A stretch of DNA of 64,000 bases. Origin: Clostridium thermosuccinogenes. Its GTDB lineage: Bacteria > Bacillota > Clostridia > Acetivibrionales > DSM-5807. The notes under the pieces are model-generated. The model saw only the letters and a program-made list of their open reading frames with translations. It ran no database searches and was not told the DNA's origin. This document shows positions 1-8,819 of this stretch, one piece after another (position 1 is the stretch's first letter; each line of letters begins with the position of its first letter). The translations under genes and the position numbers were made by a program. The DNA lies in the NCBI RefSeq assembly GCF_002896855.1, contig NZ_CP021850.1:4427665-4491664 (forward strand). Reading direction: 5' to 3'.

Positions 1-316
1 CCACAAACAAAGCGATGAAAGAGATAAAAAGCAAGCTCAGCATCAGCAAAACAATTTTATTTGCCCAATGCACCCTGATATAAAACTGTGAGTACTTTAT
101 TCCCGATATTTCAATAATTTTGATCATCAGCTTCCTGTCATACTGGGTATTATAATCATGCTTGAACTTATCCAGAAGGAGCAATGCTATTGGCATCAAT
201 GCATAAAACGGATAACGCTCCCGGTCAACTGCCGCAATAAAACTGTCATACTTACCCCGGGATAGAATGTACAGGACAGCCAGCAAAAGCACTTCAGCCC
301 CGAAAACAAATACCAT
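1..316 (-). CDS. TadC-like inner-membrane protein of a tad pilus system (partial)
   Basis: The frame opens at an ATG at 316 (MVFVFGAEVLLLAV) and runs open off the left edge, so only about 105 N-terminal residues are visible. A first hydrophobic helix is followed by a basic, polar cytoplasmic stretch (KFKHDYNTQYDRKLMIKIIE) and then a second hydrophobic segment (IVLLMLSLLFISFIALF). This layout fits the type II secretion F-domain family, and the gene lies directly downstream of TadB in the same operon, the usual place of TadC. TadB and TadC together form the inner-membrane platform of the Flp/Tad pilus machine. The assignment rests mainly on order and topology because the conserved F domain lies outside the window. 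Confidence 0.6.
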   Translation of the reverse strand, partial: MVFVFGAEVLLLAVLYILSRGKYDSFIAAVDRERYPFYALMPIALLLLDKFKHDYNTQYDRKLMIKIIEISGIKYSQFYIRVHWANKIVLLMLSLLFISFIALFV

Positions 317-423
317 TTCCCCACCTCATGCTCTATTGTTCAAACTTTTCACAATATGGCAAAGCCATAGGGATAGCAACGGTTGAACCTCTTCTATCAA
401 AACCCCGTCTTCCTCCATGGAGA

Positions 424-1221
424 TCAAACCTTTATGTCCATTATCTTTTTTGATATGAAGTATGCGGCACCCAAAAGAATTACCGAAACCGTCATTGAAA
501 GCCTGCCCGCCCACGTATTGAATATGGGTGCGATATAGTCTTCCGCACTAAATGTCAGAAATAGGACTATCAAAACAGGGAACGCATTGAGCACTTTCTG
601 CTCAAATTTTCTTTCCGCCAACATTGTGGAAATCTCCTGTTTTATTTCGATTTTGTCGTTTATTATGTTGGAAGCGTTCTTTATGACTTCTATCATGTTT
701 CCCCCTGTTCTTTTGCAGGTTTGCATCACATCGGCAAAGTTCTCTATATCCTCAATATGGCTTCTGCGGGCAAGATCGGCAAGGGCAGATTCCACCGTCT
801 CATTTACGTCAATTTTCCTTATGATGTACTGAACCTCTTTTATAATGCTGGTATCAGGGTCGGGATACAGCACTTCCAGATCCCGCAGCGCATCTCTGAA
901 GGCCATCTCTATGGACTTTCCGGCAGAGAGGGAGGAGGATATGGAGTAAAGCAAATCCTTGAACTGAAGGTTCAACTCATTCTTTCTCTTCTCAATAATC
1001 TTCCTCGTTCTGATCCTGGGGTAAAACAATGCCAGAAGGCTCAGTATAGCAGAAAAGACGACGCTGTGATAAAAAATGTAGCTCAGCGAAAATATCACAA
1101 CTGCAGCAGCCATAAACCATAGCATTTTCTCCTTCTCGGTCATGCAATAAAAATCATAGTCTTCAAGGGCATTATTGGCTGCAGGTTTGTCCCTTTTTTT
1201 CTCCTTTTCATTGAAAAACAA
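424..1221 (-). CDS. tadB: TadB-like type II secretion system F family protein
   Basis: Inner-membrane platform protein of a Tad/Flp-type pilus or secretion system, about 265 residues. Two hydrophobic helices lie near the N-terminus (MLWFMAAAVVIFSLSYIF and the following segment). Then comes the conserved cytoplasmic F domain with LLYSISSSLSAGKSIEMAF and the MQTCKRTGGNMIEVI motif, and two helices close the C-terminus. Start choice: a GGGAGGG ribosome site directly abuts an ATG at 1227, which is too close. The TTG at 1221 lies six bases from it and is preferred. It follows TadA by about 45 bases and is followed by the TadC-like gene, so one transcript is likely. The pilin, prepilin peptidase and secretin are not visible and may lie beyond the left edge. 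Confidence 0.8.
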   Translation of the reverse strand: MFFNEKEKKRDKPAANNALEDYDFYCMTEKEKMLWFMAAAVVIFSLSYIFYHSVVFSAILSLLALFYPRIRTRKIIEKRKNELNLQFKDLLYSISSSLSAGKSIEMAFRDALRDLEVLYPDPDTSIIKEVQYIIRKIDVNETVESALADLARRSHIEDIENFADVMQTCKRTGGNMIEVIKNASNIINDKIEIKQEISTMLAERKFEQKVLNAFPVLIVLFLTFSAEDYIAPIFNTWAGRLSMTVSVILLGAAYFISKKIMDIKV

Positions 1222-1266
1222 GCCCATCCCTCCCGGTATCCTTTACCTTTTGGCAGTATAATTTAC

Positions 1267-2508
1267 CTATAAAAACTTGATGTCTATGCCTGCCATTTTC
1301 AGCTTGTGCCGGTTTATAATTTTATTGCCGGTTCTTTTCAGTGAACCAATCACCTTTTTATCGCAAGTCTCTCCCTCCTCTTCATACACAAAGAGGGGGT
1401 TCAACTGAATTTTACCGTCCATATATCCCATAACCTCGCTTATCTCCATAACTTTCCTGGACTTGTCCCTTATCCGTGAAAGGTGGATGATAATATCTAT
1501 AGCCGATGCTATCTGCTGCCTTATCGCTTCCAAAGGAATCTGGGCTGCGCTCAAAACCATTGTCTCCAACCTGCTCAGCATATCCTCCGTGGAGTTGGCA
1601 TGCCCTGTGGACAGTGAGCCATCATGCCCGGTGTTCATAGCTTGAAGCATGTCCAGGGCTTCGGCGCCTCTCACCTCGCCGACGATTATTCTTTCCGGCC
1701 TCATGCGGAGGGATGCTTTGATGAGCTGCCTTATAGTAATCTCGCCCTTTCCCTCCGTATTGGCATTTCTCGTCTCAAGCCTTACAATGTTATCTACGCC
1801 GGTTATCTGCAGCTCTGCTGAATCCTCTATGGTTATGATCCTTTCGTCCTTCGGTATGAAGCTGGACAACGCATTGAGAAAAGTTGTCTTTCCGCTTCCG
1901 GTGCCTCCGGAAATAAAGATGTTATATTTAGCCTGAACAAGATATTTCAGCGCTTCGGCAGCTTCTTCGGTAACCGAGCCGAACTCTATAAGCTGCTCCA
2001 TGGTGATAGGCTTTTCCGGGAACTTCCTTATGGTCATGATGGGCCCATTCAGCGCTATGGGCGGAAGCACCACATTTACCCTCGATCCGTCCTGCAGCCG
2101 GGCGTCAACTATTGGAGAAGCCTCATTTACAATTCTGTTTACTTTGGAAACAATGGACTGTATCACATCCTCCAGCCTTTCCCTGCTCTCAAAGCTGGTA
2201 TTAAGACGCGTCACTTTTCCCGCTCTTTCAATAAAAATGTTGTCCGGACCATTTACCATTATCTCGGTTACCGTCTTATCCTCTACCACCGGTTGAAGTA
2301 CATCCAGCCTTCTCAGGGAGTTGAAAACAACCTGAATGATTTCCTGCTTTTCCCCGATGCTAAGGTACTGCTGCTTGGATCTTTCAAAGACGGTATTCAT
2401 GATGAGCTCTTTCATGTCATCGTCCGTTATGTCTTTGTTAAAATCCACGCTGTCGTTGATTATCTTTTTTATGTCTTTGATAAAGGCTTCCTTCTCGGCA
2501 GCTTTCAC
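1267..2508 (-). CDS. tadA: TadA/CpaF-type secretion ATPase
   Basis: Hexameric AAA-type ATPase that powers assembly of Tad/Flp pili, 413 residues, the usual family length. An N-terminal helical domain precedes the secretion-ATPase core. Walker A is GGTGSGKTT at residues 201-209; the Asp box is IITIEDSAELQI. Walker B and the His box follow as RIIVGEVRGAEALDMLQAM and NTGHDGSLSTGHANS. The GTG start at 2508 has GGGAGGG seven bases upstream. It sits between the TadZ-like gene and tadB on one strand, which gives the standard order Z-A-B-C. The protein is cytoplasmic and is expected to dock on the TadB/TadC platform. Confidence 0.92.
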   Translation of the reverse strand: MKAAEKEAFIKDIKKIINDSVDFNKDITDDDMKELIMNTVFERSKQQYLSIGEKQEIIQVVFNSLRRLDVLQPVVEDKTVTEIMVNGPDNIFIERAGKVTRLNTSFESRERLEDVIQSIVSKVNRIVNEASPIVDARLQDGSRVNVVLPPIALNGPIMTIRKFPEKPITMEQLIEFGSVTEEAAEALKYLVQAKYNIFISGGTGSGKTTFLNALSSFIPKDERIITIEDSAELQITGVDNIVRLETRNANTEGKGEITIRQLIKASLRMRPERIIVGEVRGAEALDMLQAMNTGHDGSLSTGHANSTEDMLSRLETMVLSAAQIPLEAIRQQIASAIDIIIHLSRIRDKSRKVMEISEVMGYMDGKIQLNPLFVYEEEGETCDKKVIGSLKRTGNKIINRHKLKMAGIDIKFL

Positions 2509-2587
2509 TGTGATACCCTCCCCTTAAGCCTGCATCATGGCAATCTGATCCGTAGCGGGAAAGCATTGACAAAATAATCAGAAAAAA

Positions 2588-3730
2588 TCAAGCTCTGGCC
2601 GGAGATTCCCCGGCACGCGCGTTTACAAATCTATCTGCCAGCTTGTTTATTCCATAGCTGAAATAGCCTTCTTCCGCCAGTTCTTTTTTTATCCAATCCT
2701 TCGACATATTGCTTTTTACTTTTGGTATCGTGACGGCAGCAGCCTTACCGGCAAACAAACCATCCTCCATGCCATAGTGCATATCCTGCATGCACTGGTT
2801 TACAATCAGCAGCGCCTTTTCCCAAAGACTGCGCTTCCCGCCAGCATCTAAAACAGACAGCTCCTTTTCCAGAAGCCTGAGCTTCATATTTGCAATTTCG
2901 TCCTGAGTGGTCACAAGAAAGATTTCGTCGCTGGAAAGCATCAAGGATAAGCTCCTTCTGCTGAAGCCGTCGGCCATGTCCATAAATACCACATCATAAT
3001 AATGCATATTTCCGATATGCAAAAGCAGGCTCTCAATATCTTCGGGAAGCAATTCATCCAGCTCACATGCGCTGTCAGGCGGTGCAAGGAAGTGAAGCCC
3101 CGATTCAGGGTCAACGCATCGTATGCCTTCAATTTTGAAGCCTAAATTTTTCTCTTTATCCTTGAGGTAGTAAATAACATTGGAGAAGTTAGGACTCTGC
3201 TTGTAATCGAAAAACGCCGGTAATGTGCTTATATTTTCAAAATTCAGATATAAAACCCTGAGACCTTTCTGGGCACATCGCATGCTTGTGCTTATAGCTA
3301 TTGTGGTTTTGCCCGTACCCCCTGCCGGGGAATATACAGAAACAAACCTTGTTTTCCTGTTGCCTTCCAAAGATATGATTTCATTTTTGTTTGCGCTGGA
3401 ATATATATTGATAATTTCAGCTGCAATCCTGTCGCCGTGCTGATATTTGTTTATTGTGCCCTGGGCTTTGGTGTTTTCATATAACCTGCCGGACGAAAGC
3501 ATAATTACGGTGTTTACTTTGCCTTCCTGCATCAAGTCGGGATATAGCTGAGGTGAAACCAGTAGAATATCAATAGTCCCTTCATATCCGGAAATGAACT
3601 TTATAAGGCTTTCCCGGCTTGTAAAGGTACTGGTCCTGAACCTGTCCGGATATGCATAGGTAAAGTACTTTTGCAAGCCGTCAACATATGCAGCATCCGT
3701 GTCTGCTACCGCAAGAAACAGCCTCCCCAC
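2588..3730 (-). CDS. TadZ/CpaE-like ParA-family ATPase with receiver-like domain
   Basis: Probable localisation ATPase that places the Tad pilus machine in the cell. The first ~100 residues look like an atypical response-receiver fold (GRLFLAVADTDAAYVDGLQK... TIDILLVSPQLYPDLM), as in TadZ/CpaE. The rest is a MinD/ParA-type ATPase with deviant Walker A SPAGGTGKTTIAISTS and the later motif YYDVVFMDMADG. A GTG at 3730 has GGGGGAG seven bases upstream and starts exactly at the receiver-like strand. The longer frame to 3787 lacks a ribosome site. It is the first gene of the tad operon, with a consensus promoter about 200 bases upstream. CpaE is the closest alternative name; both describe the same family. 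Confidence 0.85.
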   Translation of the reverse strand: MGRLFLAVADTDAAYVDGLQKYFTYAYPDRFRTSTFTSRESLIKFISGYEGTIDILLVSPQLYPDLMQEGKVNTVIMLSSGRLYENTKAQGTINKYQHGDRIAAEIINIYSSANKNEIISLEGNRKTRFVSVYSPAGGTGKTTIAISTSMRCAQKGLRVLYLNFENISTLPAFFDYKQSPNFSNVIYYLKDKEKNLGFKIEGIRCVDPESGLHFLAPPDSACELDELLPEDIESLLLHIGNMHYYDVVFMDMADGFSRRSLSLMLSSDEIFLVTTQDEIANMKLRLLEKELSVLDAGGKRSLWEKALLIVNQCMQDMHYGMEDGLFAGKAAAVTIPKVKSNMSKDWIKKELAEEGYFSYGINKLADRFVNARAGESPARA

Positions 3731-3927
3731 ATCTACACTCCCCCGTGCATTTATATTTTTACAACGACGGCAGCGGTCACCCGCCATCGCAAAACATTAT
3801 TCCTATAAGGCGAAAGACACCTGTCTCCTCGGTATATAACCGATTTCACCACACATGGATCATGGGGAACATCTTTCAGCCTTTTCATGAATATGAAAAA
3901 TAATACATTTATTATAGTTACTGTATT

Positions 3928-3956
3928 ATTATAATGAATTTTGAATTAATTGTCAA
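3928..3956 (-). promoter_or_regulatory. Consensus sigma-A promoter of the tad operon
   Basis: On the minus strand TTGACA (3956-3951), 17 bases, then TATAAT (3933-3928): both hexamers are perfect and the spacing is ideal. It lies about 200 bases upstream of the TadZ-like start, in a very AT-rich stretch. The 5' leader of about 190 bases contains no obvious gene. Confidence 0.75.
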
Positions 3957-4154
3957 ATTTTATTTAATTATATATAATATTATATTTTATTGCAGAAAAA
4001 TCTATTATTGGAATGTCATATATGCTAGAAAAATCCCTATTTTGAGGCGTTAACCTCGGGGCAATAGAATTGGAAAGCGGGAGCCTGGATTTGAAATGAA
4101 ACGAATTTGAATTAAAAGTAATAGCCTTGAGAAATCCCGTTTCACGGCACATTA

Positions 4155-4197
4155 TGAAGAAAAGGGTTCGGTCCCGGATGTACGGACCAAACCCTCT
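4155..4197 (-). terminator. Intrinsic terminator downstream of fabI
   Basis: The arms AGGGTTTGGTCC and GGACCGAACCCT (minus strand) form a 12-bp stem with one wobble pair around a short loop. TTTTCTTC follows. It lies about 90 bases after the fabI stop codon and closes the arsR-fabI operon. Confidence 0.75.
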
Positions 4198-4282
4198 TAC
4201 AAGGATACGTCATATTGTGTCCTTTTCATTTCCTCATGCCCTGCATTCATAACAGAAGTTAGGGCAGTACTATCAATAACGG

Positions 4283-5050
4283 TCAAATACCCATAATATT
4301 AAAACCGCTGTCCACATGCACAACTTCGCCGGTGATTCCTCTCGAATGGTTGCTCAGAAGGAATGCGGCAGTATGCCCAAGATCCTCTCTGTCAATTCCC
4401 CTTCTCATAGGAGCTTTCTTTTCTACAATCTCCAGTATGCTGTTGAAATCCTTTACACCCTTTGCGGATAGAGTCTTGATCGGACCTGCCGATATGGCAT
4501 TTACCCTTATGCCGGAAGGTCCGAGGTCTGCGGCGAGGTATCTCACGCTGGCCTCCAGTGCAGCCTTTGCAACGCCCATTACGTTGTATCCTCCCATAAC
4601 TTTCTCAGAACCCATATATGTAAGGGTAATTATGCTTCCGCCCTCCGTCATGAGGTCCTTCGCCCTTCTGCTTACTGCCACCAGAGAATAGGCGCTTACA
4701 TCCAGAGCATGGGCGAAACCGCTTCTCGTAGTGTAAACAAAATCGTTCTGTAGATCTTCCGTATTGGCGTGGGCAATTGCATGAACCAGTCCATGAATTG
4801 TTCCGTACTTTGTCTTAATCTCCTCAAACAATGCATCTATCTGCTCGTCGGAGGATATGTCGCACTGGAAGATTTCAGTATTTCCGAGCTCTGCAGCAAG
4901 CTCCTCGGCACTTTTTCTCTCCCTGTCCCCCTGATATGTAAAAATCAGGTTTGCCCCTTCATCATGGGCAATTTGGGCGATACCCCAAGCAATGCTCCAC
5001 TTGTTTCTAACACCCATTATGACAATATTCTTCTTATCCAGCAATCCCAT
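4283..5050 (-). CDS. fabI: Enoyl-[acyl-carrier-protein] reductase FabI
   Basis: NAD(P)H-dependent reductase for the last step of each fatty-acid elongation cycle, reducing trans-2-enoyl-ACP; a cytosolic tetramer in known cases. The 255-residue length is typical. It shows the atypical short-chain-dehydrogenase cofactor motif GVRNKWSIAWG at residues 13-23. The FabI active-site set is Tyr145, Tyr155 and Lys162 in the YMGSEKVMGGYNVMGVAK region. AGGAAGG lies six bases before the ATG. The gene follows an ArsR-type regulator by 30 bases with no terminator between, so the two are probably co-transcribed and fabI repressed by that regulator. Many clostridia use FabK instead, so a regulated FabI is of note. 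Confidence 0.95.
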   Translation of the reverse strand: MGLLDKKNIVIMGVRNKWSIAWGIAQIAHDEGANLIFTYQGDRERKSAEELAAELGNTEIFQCDISSDEQIDALFEEIKTKYGTIHGLVHAIAHANTEDLQNDFVYTTRSGFAHALDVSAYSLVAVSRRAKDLMTEGGSIITLTYMGSEKVMGGYNVMGVAKAALEASVRYLAADLGPSGIRVNAISAGPIKTLSAKGVKDFNSILEIVEKKAPMRRGIDREDLGHTAAFLLSNHSRGITGEVVHVDSGFNIMGI

Positions 5051-5080
5051 TTAAATCCTTCCTTTCTGTTTTAATATGGC

Positions 5081-5350
5081 TTATTTAAGCAATTCTATAC
5101 ACCCTCCGAGAACCTCCCGGTTCAGCGAGAAGAAAAGGAACTTTCCTTCCCTGCGGAATTCAACCAGACCACACCTTGCCAGAACCTTGGCATGATGGGA
5201 AAAGGTCGATTTGCTTAAATTAAATCTGGAAATCAGTTCCGAGCAGGCTTTTTCCCCGCTCATCAGCTCACGCACAATATTAAGTCTGGTTTTATCCGAC
5301 AGTGCATTAAATACTTTTACAGCGGCTTCCTCATTTAAAATATTGCTCAT
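5081..5350 (-). CDS. ArsR-family winged-helix repressor
   Basis: An 89-residue single-domain ArsR/SmtB-type regulator. It has the typical NALSDKTRLNIVRELMSGEKACSEL start, the recognition helix LSKSTFSHHAKVLARCGLV and the wing FRREGKFLFFSLN. The classic metal-binding ELCVCDL motif is absent. Two or three scattered cysteines (KAC, ARC, GGC) remain, so a redox or small-molecule signal is as likely as a metal. AAAGGAG lies just before the ATG. A perfect palindrome upstream overlaps the presumed transcription start, which fits autorepression. It shares its transcript with fabI, so its likely job is control of fatty-acid synthesis. That link is an inference from context. Confidence 0.85.
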   Translation of the reverse strand: MSNILNEEAAVKVFNALSDKTRLNIVRELMSGEKACSELISRFNLSKSTFSHHAKVLARCGLVEFRREGKFLFFSLNREVLGGCIELLK

Positions 5351-5362
5351 ATGATCTCCTTT

Positions 5363-5382
5363 AGTTCGATAACTATCGAACT
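5363..5382. promoter_or_regulatory. Palindromic operator in front of the arsR-fabI operon
   Basis: AGTTCGATA, AC, TATCGAACT: two perfect 9-base arms with a 2-base centre. It lies between the -10 box and the ribosome binding site of the ArsR-type gene, ideally placed to block transcription. It is the only such palindrome near the operon. Confidence 0.7.
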
Positions 5383-5384
5383 AT

Positions 5385-5414
5385 ATTTTATCACTATTTC
5401 CATCTGGTTGTAAA
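5385..5414 (-). promoter_or_regulatory. Promoter of the arsR-fabI operon
   Basis: TTTACA (5414-5409), an 18-base spacer and TAAAAT (5390-5385) on the minus strand. The palindromic operator follows at once, so a bound repressor would sit on the start site. Confidence 0.55.
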
Positions 5415-5447
5415 GATATTGTTGATGGCGCTATCAAGCGATAGATA

Positions 5448-5478
5448 AAACTGCCCGGAGAGCATTGCCTCCGGGCAG
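5448..5478 (-). terminator. Intrinsic terminator of the DUF4965 gene
   Basis: A perfect 9-bp stem TGCCCGGAG/CTCCGGGCA with an 8-base loop is followed on the minus strand by TTTTATC. It lies about 145 bases past the end of the glutaminase-like gene. The bases between hold nothing recognisable. Confidence 0.7.
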
Positions 5479-5623
5479 CATGAAATGTAGTCAGCTTATA
5501 TTTATTTTCTGTCAAAAGCCCTTTTTGGCTCAAGATTATATTTGCATGGATGCCTCAGAATCAACACTTTGGCAATGCAGCAGCTTTGAAGTAAAGAAAA
5601 TATCTCCTAAGCCGGGCCGATTT

Positions 5624-7645
5624 TTATATATTATCCACCCTTAATTTATTGCTGTCTTTCAATATTTTGATGAAAATTCCACCCAGCACCGAACGATGTT
5701 GGAAACCCACCTGGGATCCCTTTATAGTATCGTACCAGTCTGTAAAGGGCACACGGTTCAATGATTCATTGGCAAAATCCCACAGAGTATGGATGATTTC
5801 ATCAAAATCCTGACGGGAGTCAGCCATGGAAGCAACCCAAACAAGCCAGTCCGTCTTTGTGTAATCAGCCCTTGAATCCAGCGGGATGCCATATTTATTC
5901 TTCTTCGTCAAATAATAAGCCAGCTCTTTCTTGAAAATCTCATCGGCAAAAATGCCGGTGCCGAAAATCTTATCCCATACGAGATTGTATTTGAGGCTCC
6001 ATGTTCCTTCCTGATTAAAGGCCAGTTTATAATGGTCGCCGTCTTTTGCCTTCAGCTCCCACTCCACAGCCATTTTTTTCGCAGTCTCCAGAAGCTTAGC
6101 AGCCTCGTCCTTTTTACCCAGCATATCGCACATGATTGAATAACCGGCTATGCCCATGATGGCTTTTACCGACAAGTTGCAGTTATGAGCGAGATGCCCA
6201 GCAAAATCATCCGTGCACAACTGGTTTTCCGGATCAAGACCATGCTCCATAAGATAATTTCCCCATTTTTCTATCAAATCCCAGTGCTGCTTTGCAAAGC
6301 TGCAATCCCTGTCAGCAATGCTTACGGTAGCACACATAACGAGCATATTTCCGCACTCTTCAACCGGCATCTGGTATTCCAGCTTGTTTTCGCCATAAAC
6401 TTGTCCGTTTACTTTAGGATAGCAACCGGCGTCATGGGGAGCAAAATCGAACTTCCATGCATCCGATGCTGCGTATTTAAAAATCGGTCTCATCATTCCT
6501 TTTACCAATTCAGTGTTATACAGAAGGAATAGCGGTATGGATGGATAGCTTACATCAACAGTCGCAGCACAGCCGTTGCTGAAGCATTCCTTGGAAATAA
6601 ACAGAATATCTCCGTTGGTATCACATACGAGCTTGTGGGCGGCTATCGCCTGTCTGTAGGCCAGAGAAATCAAATCCGCATATTCCTTGCCTCCTGAGTT
6701 CATCGCATCCTGGACAAGCTTCTTTTCAAATGCATTGCACTTTTGCATGATATCATCATATTCTTTTATTGCGGTCATGAGCATCTCATCAAAGGATACT
6801 CCGTTTCTGCGCCAGTAAGCGTCCAGATGCTCTCCGAAATATTCAATGGACTTAATATCATCATAAGCAAGGGCGATGAAAAATGAGGAAGCATTTTCCC
6901 CTACAGTCCCAAGATTGGTCACGGAAGCCATGATTGGCTGAACATCCCTGACCACTGCCGGGCAGTCGCTGGAGTCATCCTCCCTTACTTTTCCGGAGGA
7001 AATAAAATTCTTGCGGTCCCTCTCCGTACCTATAAAAGTTTGAGTTCCGCTCATATTTGGTATTACCAGATGCATATAGCCCCAATCGATTCGGACGTCA
7101 TCTCCGAAACGCTCAAGCACTTTCTGGCTTTCCGTTCCCATATGCATTGCTAAAACGCTGTTATCTATAACCCGTTTTCCCCAAACAACTTTCTGTTCGG
7201 AAGTATTTACGCACCATTCACCGCTTATATCAAAATAAATTTTTACATCATGGGATTTGCCGTCAACAGACCGGACGTAAAAAGAAACATATGATACTGG
7301 CCTTGACAGTACGTCCAGATTATCCAGCAAAAGAGGGCTGGTAAATACAACGGTGAGCTCTACCCCATGACTGCTAAATACATATTTGCTGGAAAGGGGG
7401 GATACATCGACACTGATTTGCTTCATTCTGGCCGGTTCCGGGAAATAATTCTCGGAATTGGGCTCCACCTTGCCCGCAAATATCAAAGGCACTCCATCAA
7501 TGACAATAACTCCTGTCATGGCATTTCTTTTTCCTGTCCAATGCCGCGTAAAATCATCATGCAACTGGTCTGCAAAAGACCATACGCTAAAATAAGGATC
7601 AATCGTTGCCAGAGGAACTGCTGGCGGTCTCAGTGCATGGTTCAT
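5624..7645 (-). CDS. Glutaminase-like (DUF4965/DUF5127/DUF1793) protein
   Basis: A 673-residue protein of the fungal-glutaminase-A-like family. The N-terminus RPPAVPLATIDPYFSVWS is the DUF4964 signature. The DUF5127-type beta-rich region follows (residues ~85-300). The C-terminal half is an (alpha/alpha) toroid like a glycoside hydrolase (DYTKTDWLVWVASMAD, VPFTDWYDTIKG, RSVLGGIFIKIL). No signal peptide is seen, so it should act inside the cell, unlike the secreted fungal enzymes. It is divergent from an AraC regulator with a shared ~100-base intergenic region, a layout typical of carbohydrate-utilisation genes. The substrate cannot be read from the sequence; glycan processing is at least as likely as glutamine hydrolysis. 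Confidence 0.8.
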   Translation of the reverse strand: MNHALRPPAVPLATIDPYFSVWSFADQLHDDFTRHWTGKRNAMTGVIVIDGVPLIFAGKVEPNSENYFPEPARMKQISVDVSPLSSKYVFSSHGVELTVVFTSPLLLDNLDVLSRPVSYVSFYVRSVDGKSHDVKIYFDISGEWCVNTSEQKVVWGKRVIDNSVLAMHMGTESQKVLERFGDDVRIDWGYMHLVIPNMSGTQTFIGTERDRKNFISSGKVREDDSSDCPAVVRDVQPIMASVTNLGTVGENASSFFIALAYDDIKSIEYFGEHLDAYWRRNGVSFDEMLMTAIKEYDDIMQKCNAFEKKLVQDAMNSGGKEYADLISLAYRQAIAAHKLVCDTNGDILFISKECFSNGCAATVDVSYPSIPLFLLYNTELVKGMMRPIFKYAASDAWKFDFAPHDAGCYPKVNGQVYGENKLEYQMPVEECGNMLVMCATVSIADRDCSFAKQHWDLIEKWGNYLMEHGLDPENQLCTDDFAGHLAHNCNLSVKAIMGIAGYSIMCDMLGKKDEAAKLLETAKKMAVEWELKAKDGDHYKLAFNQEGTWSLKYNLVWDKIFGTGIFADEIFKKELAYYLTKKNKYGIPLDSRADYTKTDWLVWVASMADSRQDFDEIIHTLWDFANESLNRVPFTDWYDTIKGSQVGFQHRSVLGGIFIKILKDSNKLRVDNI

Positions 7646-7747
7646 AATATTAACTCCTTTTCAGTATTTTTTATCACTGTTTGTATTATATTACTACAAT
7701 TGATATAATAAAATAAGTATTTTGATCATTAAGTGAGGAATATTGTC

Positions 7748-8575
7748 ATGAGGGAGGATATAATCAGTTTTAACTGCGATACCATAGAGGAATATCCGTT
7801 TTATATAGAAATGGCTGGAATTTCTTACTGTGATGGGACATATAGGATCGAAAGAAAGAATTCTCCCATATATTGTTTTGAATATATACTGAAAGGCCAA
7901 GGTACGGTTAACATAAATGGAGAAATTTTCTCTCCTGTTGAAGGGGACATATATATACTCCATAAAGGAAGCAATCATATATACTTTTCCGACAAAAAAA
8001 ATCCCTGGACAAAAATATGGTTCAATATCAGGGGACCCCTGGCCGATCACCTTATTCAAGCTTACAAGCTGAATAAGATTCACCATGTCCAGAATTTTGA
8101 TTTAAAAGAATCCTTTTACAGGTTTCTTTCGGTAGCCCAGGCGTCAAGCGAAAGCCCCCGGGAAATTTTTAACAAAGCCGCACTGATATTTCATGAAATC
8201 GCATCAAAAATACATGATAAAATCCATGCTTTAGGTCCTGTGTATGATCCTACGGCTTTTAAACTTAAAGAATATTTGGATAAGCGCACGATGGATCACA
8301 TAAGCCTCAATGAATTAAGCCGGTTGATCCAAAAATCCACCTCCCAGACAATCCGGATATTTAAGAAGGAATTCGGGGTAACTCCATACGAATATCTGTT
8401 ATCCAAAAAAATTGAGACAGCCAAGCTTTTGCTGCTCAATACAAATATGCAGATTAATGAAATAGCGCTCAAACTGAAATTTGCCGATGAACACTATTTT
8501 TCCAACTATTTCAAGACCAAAACAGGCGTCTCACCCAGCAAATTCAGGCATATTTCCATGGGAAAGCAAGTTTGA
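7748..8575 (+). CDS. AraC-family transcriptional regulator
   Basis: A 275-residue regulator. The N-terminal cupin-like sensing domain (residues ~15-110, with INGEIFSPVEGDIYILHKG) is followed by a linker and the two helix-turn-helix AraC DNA-binding domain (residues ~175-270, ending EHYFSNYFKTKTGVSPSKFR). GTGAGG precedes the ATG at 7748 by nine bases; an upstream GTG at 7733 lies inside that ribosome site and is rejected. It is divergently transcribed from the glutaminase-like gene and probably activates it in response to a sugar. A terminator was not found directly after it. Confidence 0.88.
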   Translation: MREDIISFNCDTIEEYPFYIEMAGISYCDGTYRIERKNSPIYCFEYILKGQGTVNINGEIFSPVEGDIYILHKGSNHIYFSDKKNPWTKIWFNIRGPLADHLIQAYKLNKIHHVQNFDLKESFYRFLSVAQASSESPREIFNKAALIFHEIASKIHDKIHALGPVYDPTAFKLKEYLDKRTMDHISLNELSRLIQKSTSQTIRIFKKEFGVTPYEYLLSKKIETAKLLLLNTNMQINEIALKLKFADEHYFSNYFKTKTGVSPSKFRHISMGKQV

Positions 8576-8819
8576 TATATAGGGTGAAACTGTATCTATG
8601 AAACCGGTTTGATTTGAGTCTATTTAAATGCTGATTACCGTTTATGAAAGCTTCAAAGCCAATAATGCACTGACAGATTTACATAATCTACAACTTTTCA
8701 ATCCGCATTATGCAACCTGCATTAGGCCGTCATGAAAGCAGTTTGTCTTAAGCATCCGATTTCATCATATTTCATTAGTTGATATAATTTAACTTACATG
8801 AAAACTAACATACCGGTGA

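Noticed and set aside
3964-4152. 62-residue open frame on the minus strand upstream of the tad promoter
   Set aside because: No ribosome site, low-complexity AT-rich context, no family resemblance.
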